Positions 19,870-31,020 of a stretch of 64,000 nucleotides of DNA are shown piece after piece. The DNA lies in the NCBI GenBank assembly GCA_021234155.1, contig JAJEKV010000017.1, positions 8,249,525 through 8,313,524 on the forward strand. Reading direction: 5' to 3'. How positions within the stretch are numbered: the stretch's first letter is position 1; the number at the start of each line of letters is the position of its first letter. Both the position numbers and the translations under genes were made by a program. The notes beneath the pieces are model-generated. The model was not told where the DNA came from and searched no databases. It saw nothing but the letters and a program-made list of their open reading frames with translations. The DNA comes from Isoetes taiwanensis (taxonomy: Eukaryota > Streptophyta > Lycopodiopsida > Isoetales > Isoetaceae).

Positions 19870-20640
19870 AGTTTGTCATCCTTTGTAATAATGCCAAAAG
19901 TGTTCCCTGTTTTCCTGACCATAACTCCTTGTATCCCGACAAGACTGTCTATTTTAAAATCAGCAGGCAAGAAATTAGGCGTTGCACAATTGACATGCTT
20001 ATAAACTATGTGTCTTGAATCACAGAAAATATACCTGTAACAAAAGCCCCATGTAAATTAGCAGCAAGTATTGTTGATTCTATTGTCACATCACTAATCT
20101 CAAGATGTTAGAATAAGCAGATTACCTTATGGACATAAAACCACCAATAAAGTTCATACATCTTATGGACATAAAACCACCAATAAAGTTCATACGTAGA
20201 ACCGTTCAAGAGCTTTGCTACATATAGCTTCCACATCTCATGAAGTGGAAGGTAAATCTCATATCTAGACAAATAATAGAATAAATTGTACGTGTGGAAG
20301 AACAAAAAACACAGTCCTGCAAAATCCAATCAGAAATACCAGTATGCAACTTAGTATTGAAATTCCAAGCAAGGCAAAGGACATGGTGCACAAGAAAACA
20401 TGTTCGTCGAAACAGGCGCATTTGAAATGGTAGATGCACTAATCATGGAGTATTTTAACTCACTTTTGATCTCTTCTTGCCAAATCGAATAGACCCATCT
20501 TTTGATGCTTTCTCAGATAAGTTGCACAGCTTTGTTTTGACTTGATCTAACATAGCATGCATGTCTCTGGGTGCCTTTCTCCTTGTATGCAACAAGTCAC
20601 ATAATAGGGACTTTACAGCATTTTGGTTGTTTTCGACAAC
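19870..20640 (-). pseudogene. POP4: POP4-like (RNase P/MRP protein subunit p29) gene remnant
   Basis: Minus-strand exons with good splice signals. Exon 20640-20464 ends at AAA|GTGAGT. Exon 20316-20126 has YEIYLPLHEMWKLYVAKLL, the signature helix of POP4/Rpp29. Then comes an LAANLHGAF segment near 20055, and then SLVGIQGVMVRKTGNTFGII with TKDDK, the POP4 core barrel. POP4 is a subunit of RNase P and MRP, which process tRNA and rRNA. Signs of decay: a 36-bp in-frame tandem duplication (YELYWWFYVHKM repeated), an unclear join between LHGA and SLVG, and no clean final strand (an in-frame TGA near 19760). The first exons are not found. The position between CACTA-type ends suggests a captured gene copy. 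Confidence 0.6.
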
Positions 20641-21152
20641 CTGCAGTACATTATGAACTGTTTTGTCTACTAAACAGATAATTAATTATTTCACATTGCA
20701 TTACTAACTAAATCTCGAGCATATGAGGACAAATACTAGCCATTCATATCATAGAATATTTGTAAATCACAAAATAGAAAACAAAGTAGTAAAATTGATA
20801 AATGGAAAGACAAGATGCTAGAAAACAGAGTAATTAAATCAAGTTGGTGAATGCCAAAAGCTATATTCTGGATATGATAAAGTATGGTCCCCGTTGCTAA
20901 TTCGAAGGAAATGGAAAATAAACCGTGGAATTAACAAAAATTCCACTGAAATTTATTTATATCTCTAATCTAGTAGATTAAGAGCAGTGTAGCAGACTAT
21001 AGTTAGAGAGCTACCTGTGAAAGGATCAATATGGGAAAAATTGTTAAACTGACTAATTCCACTGCAATAAATTCCTGGAAAATGCAAGTCAGTTAAAGAA
21101 GACTTGAATCATCATTTGCCACAGATTAGATGATTCAAAAGCCGATGATTAG
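20641..21152. other. AT-rich stretch without a recognised gene
   Basis: Probably intron or flank of the POP4-like remnant. I see no domain, and no tail belonging to the LINE that starts at 21153. Confidence 0.5.
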
Positions 21153-22359
21153 TGTGAGCTTAACCTTATTCTTGCGATCGCTTGCCGATATTTTACTGAT
21201 ATGCGTTGCCTGAGGTATTGTGCTTCCTAAAAGTCTGGATTCATCTGAGCCTTATAATACTCTTTCTTTACAGTTGGCACATTCCATGACTTAGATATAA
21301 CATTCGCCTGAACCCAACTATCGATATCCTCCTTATGCATCTCTAATTCCTGCAGACTCATTCCCCATTTCATGAGCCATCTGCTAACATCTGCATACCA
21401 TCCTTTATGCCTAGTTTCTTCTAGCGCAAGTCTTGGCAAACTGTTGATTGGCATATCATACAAAACCTTGCAAATATAACGTAAAAGTCTGCATAACGCT
21501 TCAGCCTCAAGTGGCATCATACCACACTCCACGAACATCATGTCATAGGGTGTTTGCATCTTAGTGCCCAGCTCAGTATGGAAAAATTTCTTTTGTATCT
21601 TGTCCACGTTTTTCCATCCGTCATTAGCGAGTCCTGGTCCCCAGACTTCGCAGCCATATAGCACAACAGTCTGTACCAATACCTTATAGAGCATGCGCTT
21701 CATTTCGAAGTTCCAGATATCAGCACTTACCCATTTTCTTTGCATGGCATATAGCGCTTTTAGGCCCGCATTTACTCTGTGTTCGACTGCTTGATTCCAG
21801 CTAGGGCTCTTATCCACAGTCAGACCTAAGTATTTATAATTCTCAATTACCTCCACTTGTTGACCTTTATAACATAGTTGAACATGACATGTCTTATTAG
21901 CCCCAAACACCACAGTCTTGGTCTTTACCCATATTTACCTGCATACCCTTAGCATCGCAAAAGTTTGCAAGCACATCTAAATGTTTTTGCATCCCTGCTA
22001 TGCTTCGAGACAACAATACTACATCATCAGCATAAAGTAAAAGCATTAGGACGTACTCATTCAGAGGTGTACCATCTCCTCCATGCACTCATATCCATCC
22101 TTCAAGCTGATCTATGAAAAGGCCAAACAAGGTGGGTGATAGGGGACACCCCTATTTCACTCCCATATTACTTTCTATTGTCTCATCACATATCCCTACA
22201 AGAGGAGATGATAATTGCACAAGAACTTTCTCATAAAGTACCCCCACCGCATGTCTAAGCTCAATTGGTATGTTTAGATCCACCATCCTATTCCACAAGT
22301 TCTTCCTGTTCACCATGTCAATGGCCTTGCTGAAGTCCACGAAAGTAGCGTACATGGGT
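21153..22359 (-). mobile_element. LINE G, 3' part (split by the gypsy element; continues at 42949)
   Basis: Minus-strand LINE closely related to LINE J. Its 3' end is missing: similarity begins in the RLSSHRL region and the hairpin and tail are absent. At 22359 it is interrupted inside the reverse transcriptase by the gypsy LTR, with TGGGT duplicated. It resumes at 42949. Confidence 0.82.
21227..22355 (-). pseudogene. LINE G ORF2: reverse transcriptase, interrupted
   Basis: Frames 22355-22152 (FVDFSKAIDMVNRKNLWNRM), 22088-21897 (LLLYADDVVLLSRS, catalytic box intact) and 21913-21227 (KYLGLTVDKSPSWN, LYGCEVWGPGLA, ELGTKMQTPYDMM). Frameshifts or stops lie near 21905 and 22090-22150. The zinc finger is absent because of the 3' truncation. 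Confidence 0.82.
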
Positions 22360-24031
22360 TGTGACGTCCCCTACTCGTATACGGTGCACTCACCGTATAC
22401 AAACAGGAGTCCATCCCCCATACCAGCTCCATGCTAATACAGGGCCCTCCACATGATACTGCAACCGTGACGGGTTCCAGTGGGAAGAGTGAAGGGGTCA
22501 TTGCACCCCGTCTCCCTCAGGGCCTACCTAGCTGCGGAAGCGTAAACATACATGTCAGTAGCACATACATCAACATCATATGACCATCACGAAGGATGGT
22601 CCTCCACATATCTGCATAGACAAAGATCAGCACATCACATAGGGAATCCTACCCAAGGCTCAGACTCAAGGGATGACTGACGGCTTGGGTCTCCAGAGTA
22701 CATTGTAGACAGAATTCACGACAATGGATTTGGCTGGCATATGAACATGGCATAGGGTTGTCCACTCCATCCGCCCCTCCTGTGCACACTTTGCAGAGTA
22801 GGCTGAAAAGTGTTGGGACCTGACTGTAGCCCGCCGGATGCATAGCCAAAAGGGCTATTCCTGGGTTCCATCTCCCCATTTCCGATGGGGCAGGTAGGGA
22901 TCACTCCGTCCAGAGATCTACATGCTGACTCAAGGTGACTAGAGGGCCACTGCCCGTATTCGACTTGAACCCATTGGAAGGTGAATCCCACCCCACGGGT
23001 GTCGAGCCCATGCCTTGCCCGCACGCAGTGGCAAGGCATTAGACCTAGTCACAATGATCCCCGGTAGCACTAACACACCATAGGGATCGTTCAAGAGTCA
23101 GAACACGAACCTCCTTCTAAGCCAGTCTGGCCCCTTCACCCACAACCAGGTGTGGTTCTTGTGCATAGGCCGAATCTATAGTGTGCTAGAGAGGCTACTC
23201 TAGGAGCATCTACTACCAAGCTTTGGGTCTCTACCCCCCTTCCCAATACAAGGAGTTCATAGAGATACATCATCCATATACATCACAGCAGAACTAAAGA
23301 ACTATATCTAATCTACATCATAGAGTTAGGTTCTTTAGTTAGAGGCTGACATCTAGAGATCTAGAAGGCTGCTATGGGCAATTTAATAGGCTAAACCTAC
23401 TGATTCTATGACTGAAATAGGGTTTAGACTATCTAATTGGCCAAATACCTGATCCTTGAGGGGCTCCTCCTGACCTGAGCTCGACCATCCTGCTGAAACG
23501 CTTGAATCAAGGGAAACTAACATGGCAATCCTCTCAAGCAGAGTCTGGGAGGCGGTTTTGGCTGTTGAGGCAGCCAAAACAGAGTTCTAAAACCCTAGAA
23601 TCAAAATTGGGCAAGTTAGGGTTTCCTACCCTATATAGACAAGGGGGTTGGCTAGGGTTTCCAATTATCCCCTCTTGGCATGTGGGATAATTGGAAATGG
23701 GCCCACTTGCCTTTAAGGGCTAGGTGGCCAAATGTGCCCACATGGGAATGTGTGCACATTAATGAATGTGTACATTGGAAAATGTGCACATTAATTGCAC
23801 CTATGGGTGTGGCCCACTTGGCATGAAGTGGCCATATGGGAAAATGTGCATCTAAATGAATGTGCACATTGTTTAATGTGCACATTAATAAATGCGCACT
23901 CCTTGCACGTTGCCCCCTAGGGGTACTAGCCTAGCTACACGTTGGCGTACACGTCAGTCGAGGTGGCGTGTACGCGTGACGAGGCAGTATAGTATACGTC
24001 CTGGGGGCGTATACTGTGCTGGAACGTCACA
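22360..24031 (-). repeat. 3' LTR of the gypsy element
   Basis: 1672 bp, bounded by TGTGACG and CGTCACA. It is nearly identical to 41305-42948. Near its right end (the start of U3 in transcript direction) are several short palindromes, including AGTATACG/CGTATACT and repeated ATGTGCACAT. It carries one extra unit of about 32 bp, GTGTACATTGG with its flanks, that the 5' LTR lacks. Confidence 0.93.
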
Positions 24032-24045
24032 TTCTCCCCACCTTG
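24032..24045 (-). promoter_or_regulatory. Polypurine tract
   Basis: On the minus strand AAGGTGGGGAGAA lies directly before the 3' LTR, the usual primer for plus-strand DNA synthesis. Confidence 0.85.
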
Positions 24046-24852
24046 GGATCATCCTAACCTGCAATCAACCTGATACATACGATAACTACTATAATCCTTA
24101 CACATTTATTAAGATTAAGGTAATATTTTTATGACATTATCACATCATTATATTATGAAATAACTTATCAATTCATAACATCACTAAAACAGGTTACTCC
24201 ATAAATCACTTAACATGACAATTAAGTTTATCAAAATTTAAAATTAACGTCCGAGGTACTCTTCATTCCTTGCAACACATTCCAACAAAATTTTGCAAGT
24301 CTTCGTAGCTCGACCTCCTTGCCCTCCGGAGCGCTCTATTGGCCTACAGGTCGACACTACGTTAGTACCATTTAATTATTAATAAAATTTTGGTTATATG
24401 GTGACCACCCCACCTATCTACATGGATGCATGGCTAATCTCCCGGCATAGGAAGAGGGTGAATCTTCCATTATGGCCGTGGAGACAGCGCCTATATGCCT
24501 ATATGCCGCTCATGCCTACACCCTAGTTGCCCAGCGTGGAGGATAGGTCCTTCTCGTATATGGGGCGTGAAGGTCTGATTCCTCCTATCAAAGCATATAT
24601 GGGGCTAGAGGTGCTTTTCCTATCAGTGCATTCCTCAATGACCTCCTTTCTCTCGAGGTCGTCTACTTCCGTGGGACAGAAGTAGACTTTCTAATCTACC
24701 TTCCACTCGCCCAAGCGGAAACGCGGTCATGCCTACATTGACATTACACCACGCCCTAGAGATCACCGTAGTGGTCCCATCATCGGTAACAACGCATGCG
24801 ACCCATACTAAGCATAGGTTGCATGCGTAGATTAATCTTAACTACACAAGAA
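24046..24852. other. 3' untranslated region of the gypsy element
   Basis: About 800 bp between the integrase stop and the polypurine tract. No open frame or repeat of note was seen. Confidence 0.6.
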
Positions 24853-26715
24853 TTAACCTACACAAATCGACATGCCTGAGCCGATTTCTTCAGAGATGAC
24901 CTTGCCGTCCCATTGCTCCATAAACTGTGGGTACTGCTTTACTAGATCTTTCTTAAGTACCCACGTCGCGTCTTCCACTGGTAAGTGTTTCCACTTGACC
25001 AAATACTGGAGGAATTCTGATCTCCTCGTTTTCTTGAAAGCTTTATCAAGAATGAATTCTGGAACTATTTCCAGCTGCTCCTCCGTCATTTCCAACAACG
25101 TTGGAGTGTCCAAGACTTCGTCTGGATTTGGAGTATGCTTCTTCAACAAACTTACGTGGAAGACCTTATGAATCTTTAGGTGTGCTGGCAAGTCTAGCTT
25201 GTAGGCTTGATTACCTACTCTCTCGACTATTCTGAAAGGTCCAGCCCACCTTGGAGCAAGCTTCTTGCAATTCCCGATCCTGAGCTTTGCCTGCTTCACC
25301 TTAATCTTGAGCCATACATCATCTCCAACTTTGAACTCCCTGACTGTTCGATGCTTGTCGGTGATGCTTTTCTGACGACTTCTTGCTGCTAGCAGATATC
25401 CTCGAACTTCTTCCACAAGCTGCTGCATATCGGCCAACATCTGCTGCGAAACTTCCACTTTTGACACGGGGTTGTGCCAAGTGTCTGGAGTTAGGCACTG
25501 ATAGCCGTAATTGATCATAAACGGCGACATTTGGGATGATTCCTGCTTGGTGCTATTGTATGCAAACTCCACCAAGTGAATAAATTCTTCCCACATACTT
25601 TGCTTATTCCAGACATAGTTTCGTAACATGTCCTCTAAAATCCTGTTGGTCCGCTCCGTTTGGCCATCCGTCTGCGGATGATACGCCGTGCTCATGGATA
25701 GCTTGGTCTGGATTGTCGCAAAGAGGTCTTGCCAAAAGGCGCTCATGAACTTCGGATCCCTGTCGGATATAATCTCCCTTGGCATGCCATGAAGTCTGAA
25801 GATCTCTTTGGTGAAGAGCTTTGCTGTATCCATAGCTGTATCCGTGGTCCTGCATGGCACAAAATATGCCATCTTCGACAACTTGTCGACTACTACCATC
25901 AAGGCATCCTTCCCTCTTACCGTCCTTGCGAGTCCTGTGATGAAGTCCATGCTGATTACCTCCCACTTAGCGTTTGGCACCGCTAATGGCTCTAATGCTC
26001 CCGGAATTCGAAGCTGCTCTGCCTTCGTCTGCTGACATAGCTGGCATTCCTTGATGTAGCGAGCTACCTGCTTCTTCATTCCTGGCCAATAATAGCTGCT
26101 GCGCACTTTGAAATATGTTTTCATAAATCCCGCATGGCCAGCTATTGGGCTGTTGTGCGTGTCGTGGAGGATCAATTTCCTTACACCTGATGATTCGGGT
26201 ACGCACAACTTGTTGTTATGGTATAACAGGTTGCCTTCCTTCTTAAAGTGTTTAAAGGCTTCCCGCTCCTTATCTGTTCTAGCCTCCCTAGAGAGACTTG
26301 CCCATACTTCCTTGAAATCCACATCCGTTGGCAAGAACTCTTCAATCTTCTTACCAAAGTCGCTGGAGATCGTCGAAATTGCATTGCAATGCACTCTAGT
26401 TGTCAGGGGATGCCTTGAAAGCGCATCTGCTACCACATTGAGCTTCCCTGGCTTGTAGACTATATCAAAGTCGTACTCTTCCAGGAACTCCATCCACCTT
26501 CTCTGCCTCAGGTTGAGGTGTGGTTGCGTGAATACATATTGGAGGCTCGGTGGTGCGTATCCAAGCTGGAACTTCCTTCCCAAAAGATAATGCCTCCAAA
26601 TTCTTAATGCCCGACAACCGCCAAGCAATTCTTGATCGTGGGTGGGGTAGTAGCGTTTCGCGTCGTTCATCTTCCCGGAATCATACGCTACCACGCGCTC
26701 TTCTTGCATGAGCAA
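24853..26715 (-). CDS. Gypsy pol: RNase H end, integrase, chromodomain
   Basis: 620 codons without a stop. Residues 1-100 are the RNase H tail (YDSGKMN, HDQELLGGCRALRIWRHYLL). The integrase zinc finger follows (AGHAGFMKT, then CQLCQQTK at 224-231). The catalytic core has D257 in ISMDF, D318 in SDRDPKF and E354 in QTERTNRI. A GPY/F-type C-terminal module (GPFRIVERVGN, about 490-500) precedes a chromodomain at about 548-600 (QYLVKWKHLPVEDATW). Integrase inserts the cDNA; such chromodomains can direct insertion to chromatin carrying histone H3 methyl marks. The usual first aromatic cage residue is not obvious. The frame begins after a break at 26715-26732. Confidence 0.9.
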   Translation of the reverse strand: MLMQEERVVAYDSGKMNDAKRYYPTHDQELLGGCRALRIWRHYLLGRKFQLGYAPPSLQYVFTQPHLNLRQRRWMEFLEEYDFDIVYKPGKLNVVADALSRHPLTTRVHCNAISTISSDFGKKIEEFLPTDVDFKEVWASLSREARTDKEREAFKHFKKEGNLLYHNNKLCVPESSGVRKLILHDTHNSPIAGHAGFMKTYFKVRSSYYWPGMKKQVARYIKECQLCQQTKAEQLRIPGALEPLAVPNAKWEVISMDFITGLARTVRGKDALMVVVDKLSKMAYFVPCRTTDTAMDTAKLFTKEIFRLHGMPREIISDRDPKFMSAFWQDLFATIQTKLSMSTAYHPQTDGQTERTNRILEDMLRNYVWNKQSMWEEFIHLVEFAYNSTKQESSQMSPFMINYGYQCLTPDTWHNPVSKVEVSQQMLADMQQLVEEVRGYLLAARSRQKSITDKHRTVREFKVGDDVWLKIKVKQAKLRIGNCKKLAPRWAGPFRIVERVGNQAYKLDLPAHLKIHKVFHVSLLKKHTPNPDEVLDTPTLLEMTEEQLEIVPEFILDKAFKKTRRSEFLQYLVKWKHLPVEDATWVLKKDLVKQYPQFMEQWDGKVISEEIGSGMSICVG

Positions 26716-26731
26716 CGCCCCTATAGCTATC

Positions 26732-27449
26732 TTACTCGCGTCCGTCGCTCTGAGCTTGTCTTTCTCGAGGTCTGGCGGGGTTAAATCGGGCGGTTGTTAA
26801 AGCTTCCTTCAACAATTCAAACCCTGCTTGGGCTTTCTTGTGCCAATGCTCTGCCCAATCTTTCACTTTCTCCGCCCTCGTCAAGTCTGTTAGCGGGGCT
26901 GCTATCTTAGCAAAGTTCTTCACGAACTTCGTGTAGTACCCTGCTAGGCGAGAAAACTTCTCGACTTCATGCACATTCTTGGCACCGGCCATCGAATGGC
27001 GGCTTCAATCTTTGCGGGGATCCGTCGAGATGCCTGGCTGAGATCACGCGTGACCAAGGTATTCCACCTTCTACATGGCGAAGTGGCGCCGACAACTTGG
27101 CGTACAACTGGTGCCTCCTCAACTTCTCCAGCACTCTTCTCAAGTGTTGTACGTGCTCTTCAAGGGATCTGCTATACACCAAAATGTCATCAAAGAAAAC
27201 AATCACAAAGGTGTCTAAAAACTCCCTAAAGATGTCGTTCATGAGCCTCATGAACGTTGCGGGGGCATTCGATAAGCCGAAAGGCATTACCGTGAACTCA
27301 TAATGCCCATACCGCGTTCTGAAGGCGGTCTTATGGATATCTTCTTCCTTTATCCGGATCTGATGATAGCCTGACCTTAAGTCGATTTTGGAGAAGACCT
27401 TTGCACCTTGGAGCTGATCCATCAAGTCATCTGATCTTGGGAGCGCATA
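26732..27449 (-). pseudogene. Gypsy pol: reverse transcriptase, second half
   Basis: Frame 27425-26967 begins at [20 protein letters not shown], followed by [12 protein letters not shown] and the catalytic [11 protein letters not shown] second frame, 26992-26732, holds the connection domain (FSRLAGYYTKFVKNFA). The shift near 26980 and another near 26730 break the polyprotein. The first half of the domain lies at 34745-35530 on the far side of LINE H; the split falls in the codon after KNK in the block that normally continues into LPRIDDL. Confidence 0.88.
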
Positions 27450-27628
27450 GGGTAGTAGTGATCATGACAGCTACGGATAGCCATAATAATGAGTAGTATA
27501 GAGAAAATAGGAAAGGTACACATGTCAGCTATAGGGCTAAGGATGTGTGGCGGGGATTAGCAGACGAAAACTCTTGGGACAGGATAGGACAAGACTGGCA
27601 TTTAAGACAGACGGCCGAAATTAAGTAG

Positions 27629-27684
27629 GCGGGAAATCGGACAGATTTTCGTAAACCCTAAATATTCTAAAACCCTATATATAA
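27629..27684 (+). promoter_or_regulatory. Promoter elements: E2F-like site, telo-box, TATA box
   Basis: GGCGGGAAA (27629-27637) fits the plant E2F site, AAACCCTAA (27653-27661) is a telo-box, and TATATATAA (27676-27684) is a TATA box. They lie in order about 150-210 bp upstream of the ATG at 27837. Telo-boxes and E2F sites are typical of plant genes expressed in dividing cells. Confidence 0.6.
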
Positions 27685-27836
27685 CGGTGACAACGAGAGA
27701 AAGAGTGATAGTGAAGGCACCCTTTAGAAATCAGTCTCTCCAGATCGCTTGAGCGCCTGATCCTGAGGCGCTGGAAATTCAGCCGAGCAAAGAAGCGCCA
27801 ACAAGCCTCAGCACCCGCCCCAGCTCAGGATCAAGT

Positions 27837-28385
27837 ATGGACAAGGGGAAAAAGGTTCTCGTGAGTGTAGATGGAGAGAAGAAGATTGGCAACAAGCGTC
27901 CCAACTCCGGCACCCCAGGCAACTTGACAGTGCCATTCAATCCCGAGCTTGAGGAGCTCAATCCATGGTGTATCTGCTTCGACAGTTGTATGTGCCTGAG
28001 CAGAGGCTTGCCTTCATGCATCAGCTGTGGCCGAGTGCACTGTCTGTACTGTGATAGAATCCATCATGCTCAGTCCATGCGGGATAGCCAGTATACCCTA
28101 GGGTTGCTTGAAGTACTCGGAGTTTTAGGCGACAAAAACGATTCGGTGAGGCGCCAAGACATGGATCGCACAATGCAATGCTTCAATAGACTGCAGGTTC
28201 ATGCCGCCATACAAAGGTCTTCGAGCTATCAGCACAATCTTCTGGTGTGTGATTTCGGCAAGGTTTGTATTTACTGCTGTGAGAAGAACCCCGTCGATTT
28301 CTTGTGCCGGGCGTATATGGGGAGGAATCTCGAAAAAGTTAAAAAGATCGGGGAACCATCAGAGGAAAATAAGCTAAAGAATTAG
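27837..28385 (+). CDS. Cysteine-rich protein of 182 residues, unknown
   Basis: Starts at an ATG downstream of a TATA box. The N-terminus is basic (MDKGKKVLVSVDGEKK). A Cys-rich centre follows: WCICFDSCMCLSRG at residues 43-56, then SCISCGRVHCLYCDRIHHAQ at about 59-78. Two further pairs come later (CIYCC). The spacing CxC-x3-CxC and Cx2C-x4-Cx2C with HH suggests a zinc-binding module. The C-terminus is charged. I recognise no family. It is in a different frame and style from the LINE ORFs downstream. A consensus donor CAG|GTAAGT lies at 28668, so its transcript may be spliced into LINE H. Confidence 0.55.
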   Translation: MDKGKKVLVSVDGEKKIGNKRPNSGTPGNLTVPFNPELEELNPWCICFDSCMCLSRGLPSCISCGRVHCLYCDRIHHAQSMRDSQYTLGLLEVLGVLGDKNDSVRRQDMDRTMQCFNRLQVHAAIQRSSSYQHNLLVCDFGKVCIYCCEKNPVDFLCRAYMGRNLEKVKKIGEPSEENKLKN

Positions 28386-30144
28386 TTATGAGCAGGAAAG
28401 GAGTCGGATCAGTATGAAATCAGGGGAGGCCCGAGCAGATGCATGCCATGCTCTCCTTTTGTGCTACTCTTTTTATCTTTTTGACCTTTTTATCCTTTTA
28501 TCTTTTATATCTTTTTGTCCCCTTGCACTTCTCTTTTTCTGCTTTCTGTTGTCTGTTCAAAACAACCCTTTGTTCAAACAAATTAGGTTCAGAAACTGCA
28601 TCGACTTTTTAGATGATACTATGAAAAGATAATAGGCACCAACATCGGACTGTAACAGATCAGTGCAGGTAAGTAATCCCGGGCAGAAGGGAAACAAAAC
28701 ATGTTTGTTTGTTTGTATGTATGTATGAGGAAAGATTTTGTATAAGAATGGCTGAAAAGATAAGCAATGTTTGTGAGAGAAGAACTCTCCTTTTAATGTA
28801 GATTTTTTACAGTAAATATAACATCGGATGTTATCCACAGTAACTTTGTGTCCCAGTATTGGTTATTCTTTCCTTAAGGCAAAAGAGACGTATACCATAA
28901 CTGTATTTCGTGAACTAATATGATGTAGCTAAATCAGCGAGATAACACCTGTAAACGGGGATGCCCGCATACATCTAGAGGGATACGAAAAACATATTGG
29001 GTGATACGTAGTAATTTAGGTAAGGGTACCCAAGACTCAGCTAGACACGACAAACAAGAACTAACAGGGGTGGCCGGCTTATCGATAAACCATGCATGAA
29101 CGGGAACAGTTACTTGTCAACAATTAACAGACTTAGGAGACTTATGAATCTAGGAAGAAACATATAAGCAGGTTGGCAGAAACACGATTGAAGGTAAAAG
29201 AGGACGTATGTGTAAGGTGGTAACGACCCCCCGGGTATGGGCCCACACATGGGACGGAAGAAATATAGAAATATAATAGTAATAGAATTATAGTAATACA
29301 ACAAGGCGTATAGAATGTAGAATGGAAAATATAATATATAGATGGTATCAAGGATGCACTGAGGCCGTGAGATATTAAGGAAAGGATAGATATAATTGCA
29401 GGGAGGTAAATGATAGATACGAACGCAGACGTACACAAAGGGCCTAGTAGAAATACAAGTGAAAAGGAGAAGTTGGGCGAATACGACAAAAATCGAGGAA
29501 GAGTCGAACAGGAACCAGAAAGATAGGGGGGTCCAGGAGTAGATGGTGCAAAGGGTGGAAGGCTAAGCTATGGGACAGAGGGACGGGCGTCTCCGCCATA
29601 CACCAGGACAGAGTGGGAAATTAGCCCACCGGCTGGTGCCGACTGCCAAGCAACAGACACCAACTTACCCGGCCCATAGAATGGAAACGAAAATGGAAGT
29701 GGAAAGACAGAGATTGCCAAGTACGGGATAGTGGGAGGCAACTCCCCGGCCGTACACCAGGACAGTGAGGATCCAATCCTCCGGCTGGTGCACCAAAGTC
29801 AAATAAAAACCACTCCCAAAAAGGATACAAAGAAGCCGAAACAGTCCAGTTGATACCGAAAATTACCGAATCCAGGGAATTGAATACAAACCTAAGTGCC
29901 AGTCATAAGACGCCGATAGTAAATGGCGGACGCAAACACCCAACAATCATATCTTAGGTAGGATGATTCGAATTTTGAAATTCAAAACCGAAAAAGAATA
30001 TGGGGAAAAGGCTCGAACGGATAAATAAAGGAACAACATATAGCAAGCCCTAAGAGAGATAGGAAACAGGAAAGCACGAGGAGAGGGTGAGCGGGGGAAA
30101 GGAATTAATTAAGCCGAAACCATCGCAACAAATGAAAAAGAATA
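28386..30144. other. Leader region of LINE H, two small hairpins
   Basis: T-rich 3' flank of the Cys-rich ORF, then A/G-rich LINE leader. CACCAG/CTGGTG inverted pairs sit at 29601-29638 and again at 29755-29790 inside a repeated block (ACACCAGGACAG ... CCGGCTGGTG) 154 bp apart. No further gene was seen. Confidence 0.5.
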
Positions 30145-31020
30145 ATGGCTAGCCAAGCGGGGGGGGGGCAAGGGAAGAACTCAAGCAAGATCACGCAAGA
30201 CTTCTTGGCAGATGGAGATGGGCGTAAGGATGGAAGCCGTGGTCCCAGGGGATGGAAGCAATCAACACATCAAAAGCGCGGTGCAAACAACAAGGAGGCA
30301 ATAGGAAAGTGGAAGAACGGGTGCAGGTGGTGGAAGATACAGAGTTGGAAATTGGGAAGAGGATGGAAGAGGTAGAAAAAAGAAAAAGGCGGAAATCATA
30401 CAAAGGTTGGTGACATTAGAAAAGCAACAAATAGATCTAGATATGCATGAAGTTTTGATAGGATTAAACCAAGATATAGTGGAGTTCAAAAACGGGAAAG
30501 GATTAAACTTGATGTAAGATTGATAGGAGTAGCCGAGAGGCTAACGAAGACACGTTTCTTCGTCACCGCAGAGATAATGGAGAACGGTTTCGTGAACACC
30601 TGTGAATGTGATAGTGAAAGCAACACGGGCAGGAGCGTGGAGAGGGAGAGCGAGACATATAAATGTGACTATGAGAGACCTGGCAGCCAAAGAAAGGATC
30701 ATCCACGCAGGGTCCAAACTCAGGAATGGACTCAAAGTACAAGAGGCCTTGACACCCATGCAGAGACAGGGGTTACACAGAGAACTGGCGAAAGTCAGAG
30801 AACTGAGTCGGGCGGGAGTACAAGCAGGGGTAAAGAATGGGAAACTATACCTCAAAAGAGGAAGGGAGAACACATCGCAAGAACCGGCAACACGTATGAT
30901 GGAAATGGACCCTCAGGGCCGAGGGAGATGGGAATTAAGAAACGGAGGTAGTGAGAGGGCAGGGACAATCCTGCGTATGAGGGAAATAACACCATCCCAG
31001 GAGCAACAGACCGGAAATTG
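30145..31020 (+). pseudogene. LINE H ORF1, RRM-like RNA-binding protein
   Basis: Broken frames. Near 30507 the peptide VRLIGVAERLTKT corresponds to the RRM start of the family (compare NLRLIGLPEED in LINE C). Frame 30602-31021 carries the C-terminal domain: VKATRAGAWRGRARHINVTM, then GLHRELAKVREL, then GVKNGKLYLKRG, aligned with the end of ORF1 in LINE J. The upstream frame (30145-30375) is basic and low complexity. Confidence 0.65.

Noticed and set aside
22310-23885. Open frames inside the gypsy LTRs, repeated at 41170-42717
   Set aside because: Noncoding LTR sequence; the frames differ between the two LTR copies and match no domain.
27653-27661. Telomeric repeat
   Set aside because: A single AAACCCTAA, with a second partial match, near a TATA box is better read as a telo-box promoter element.
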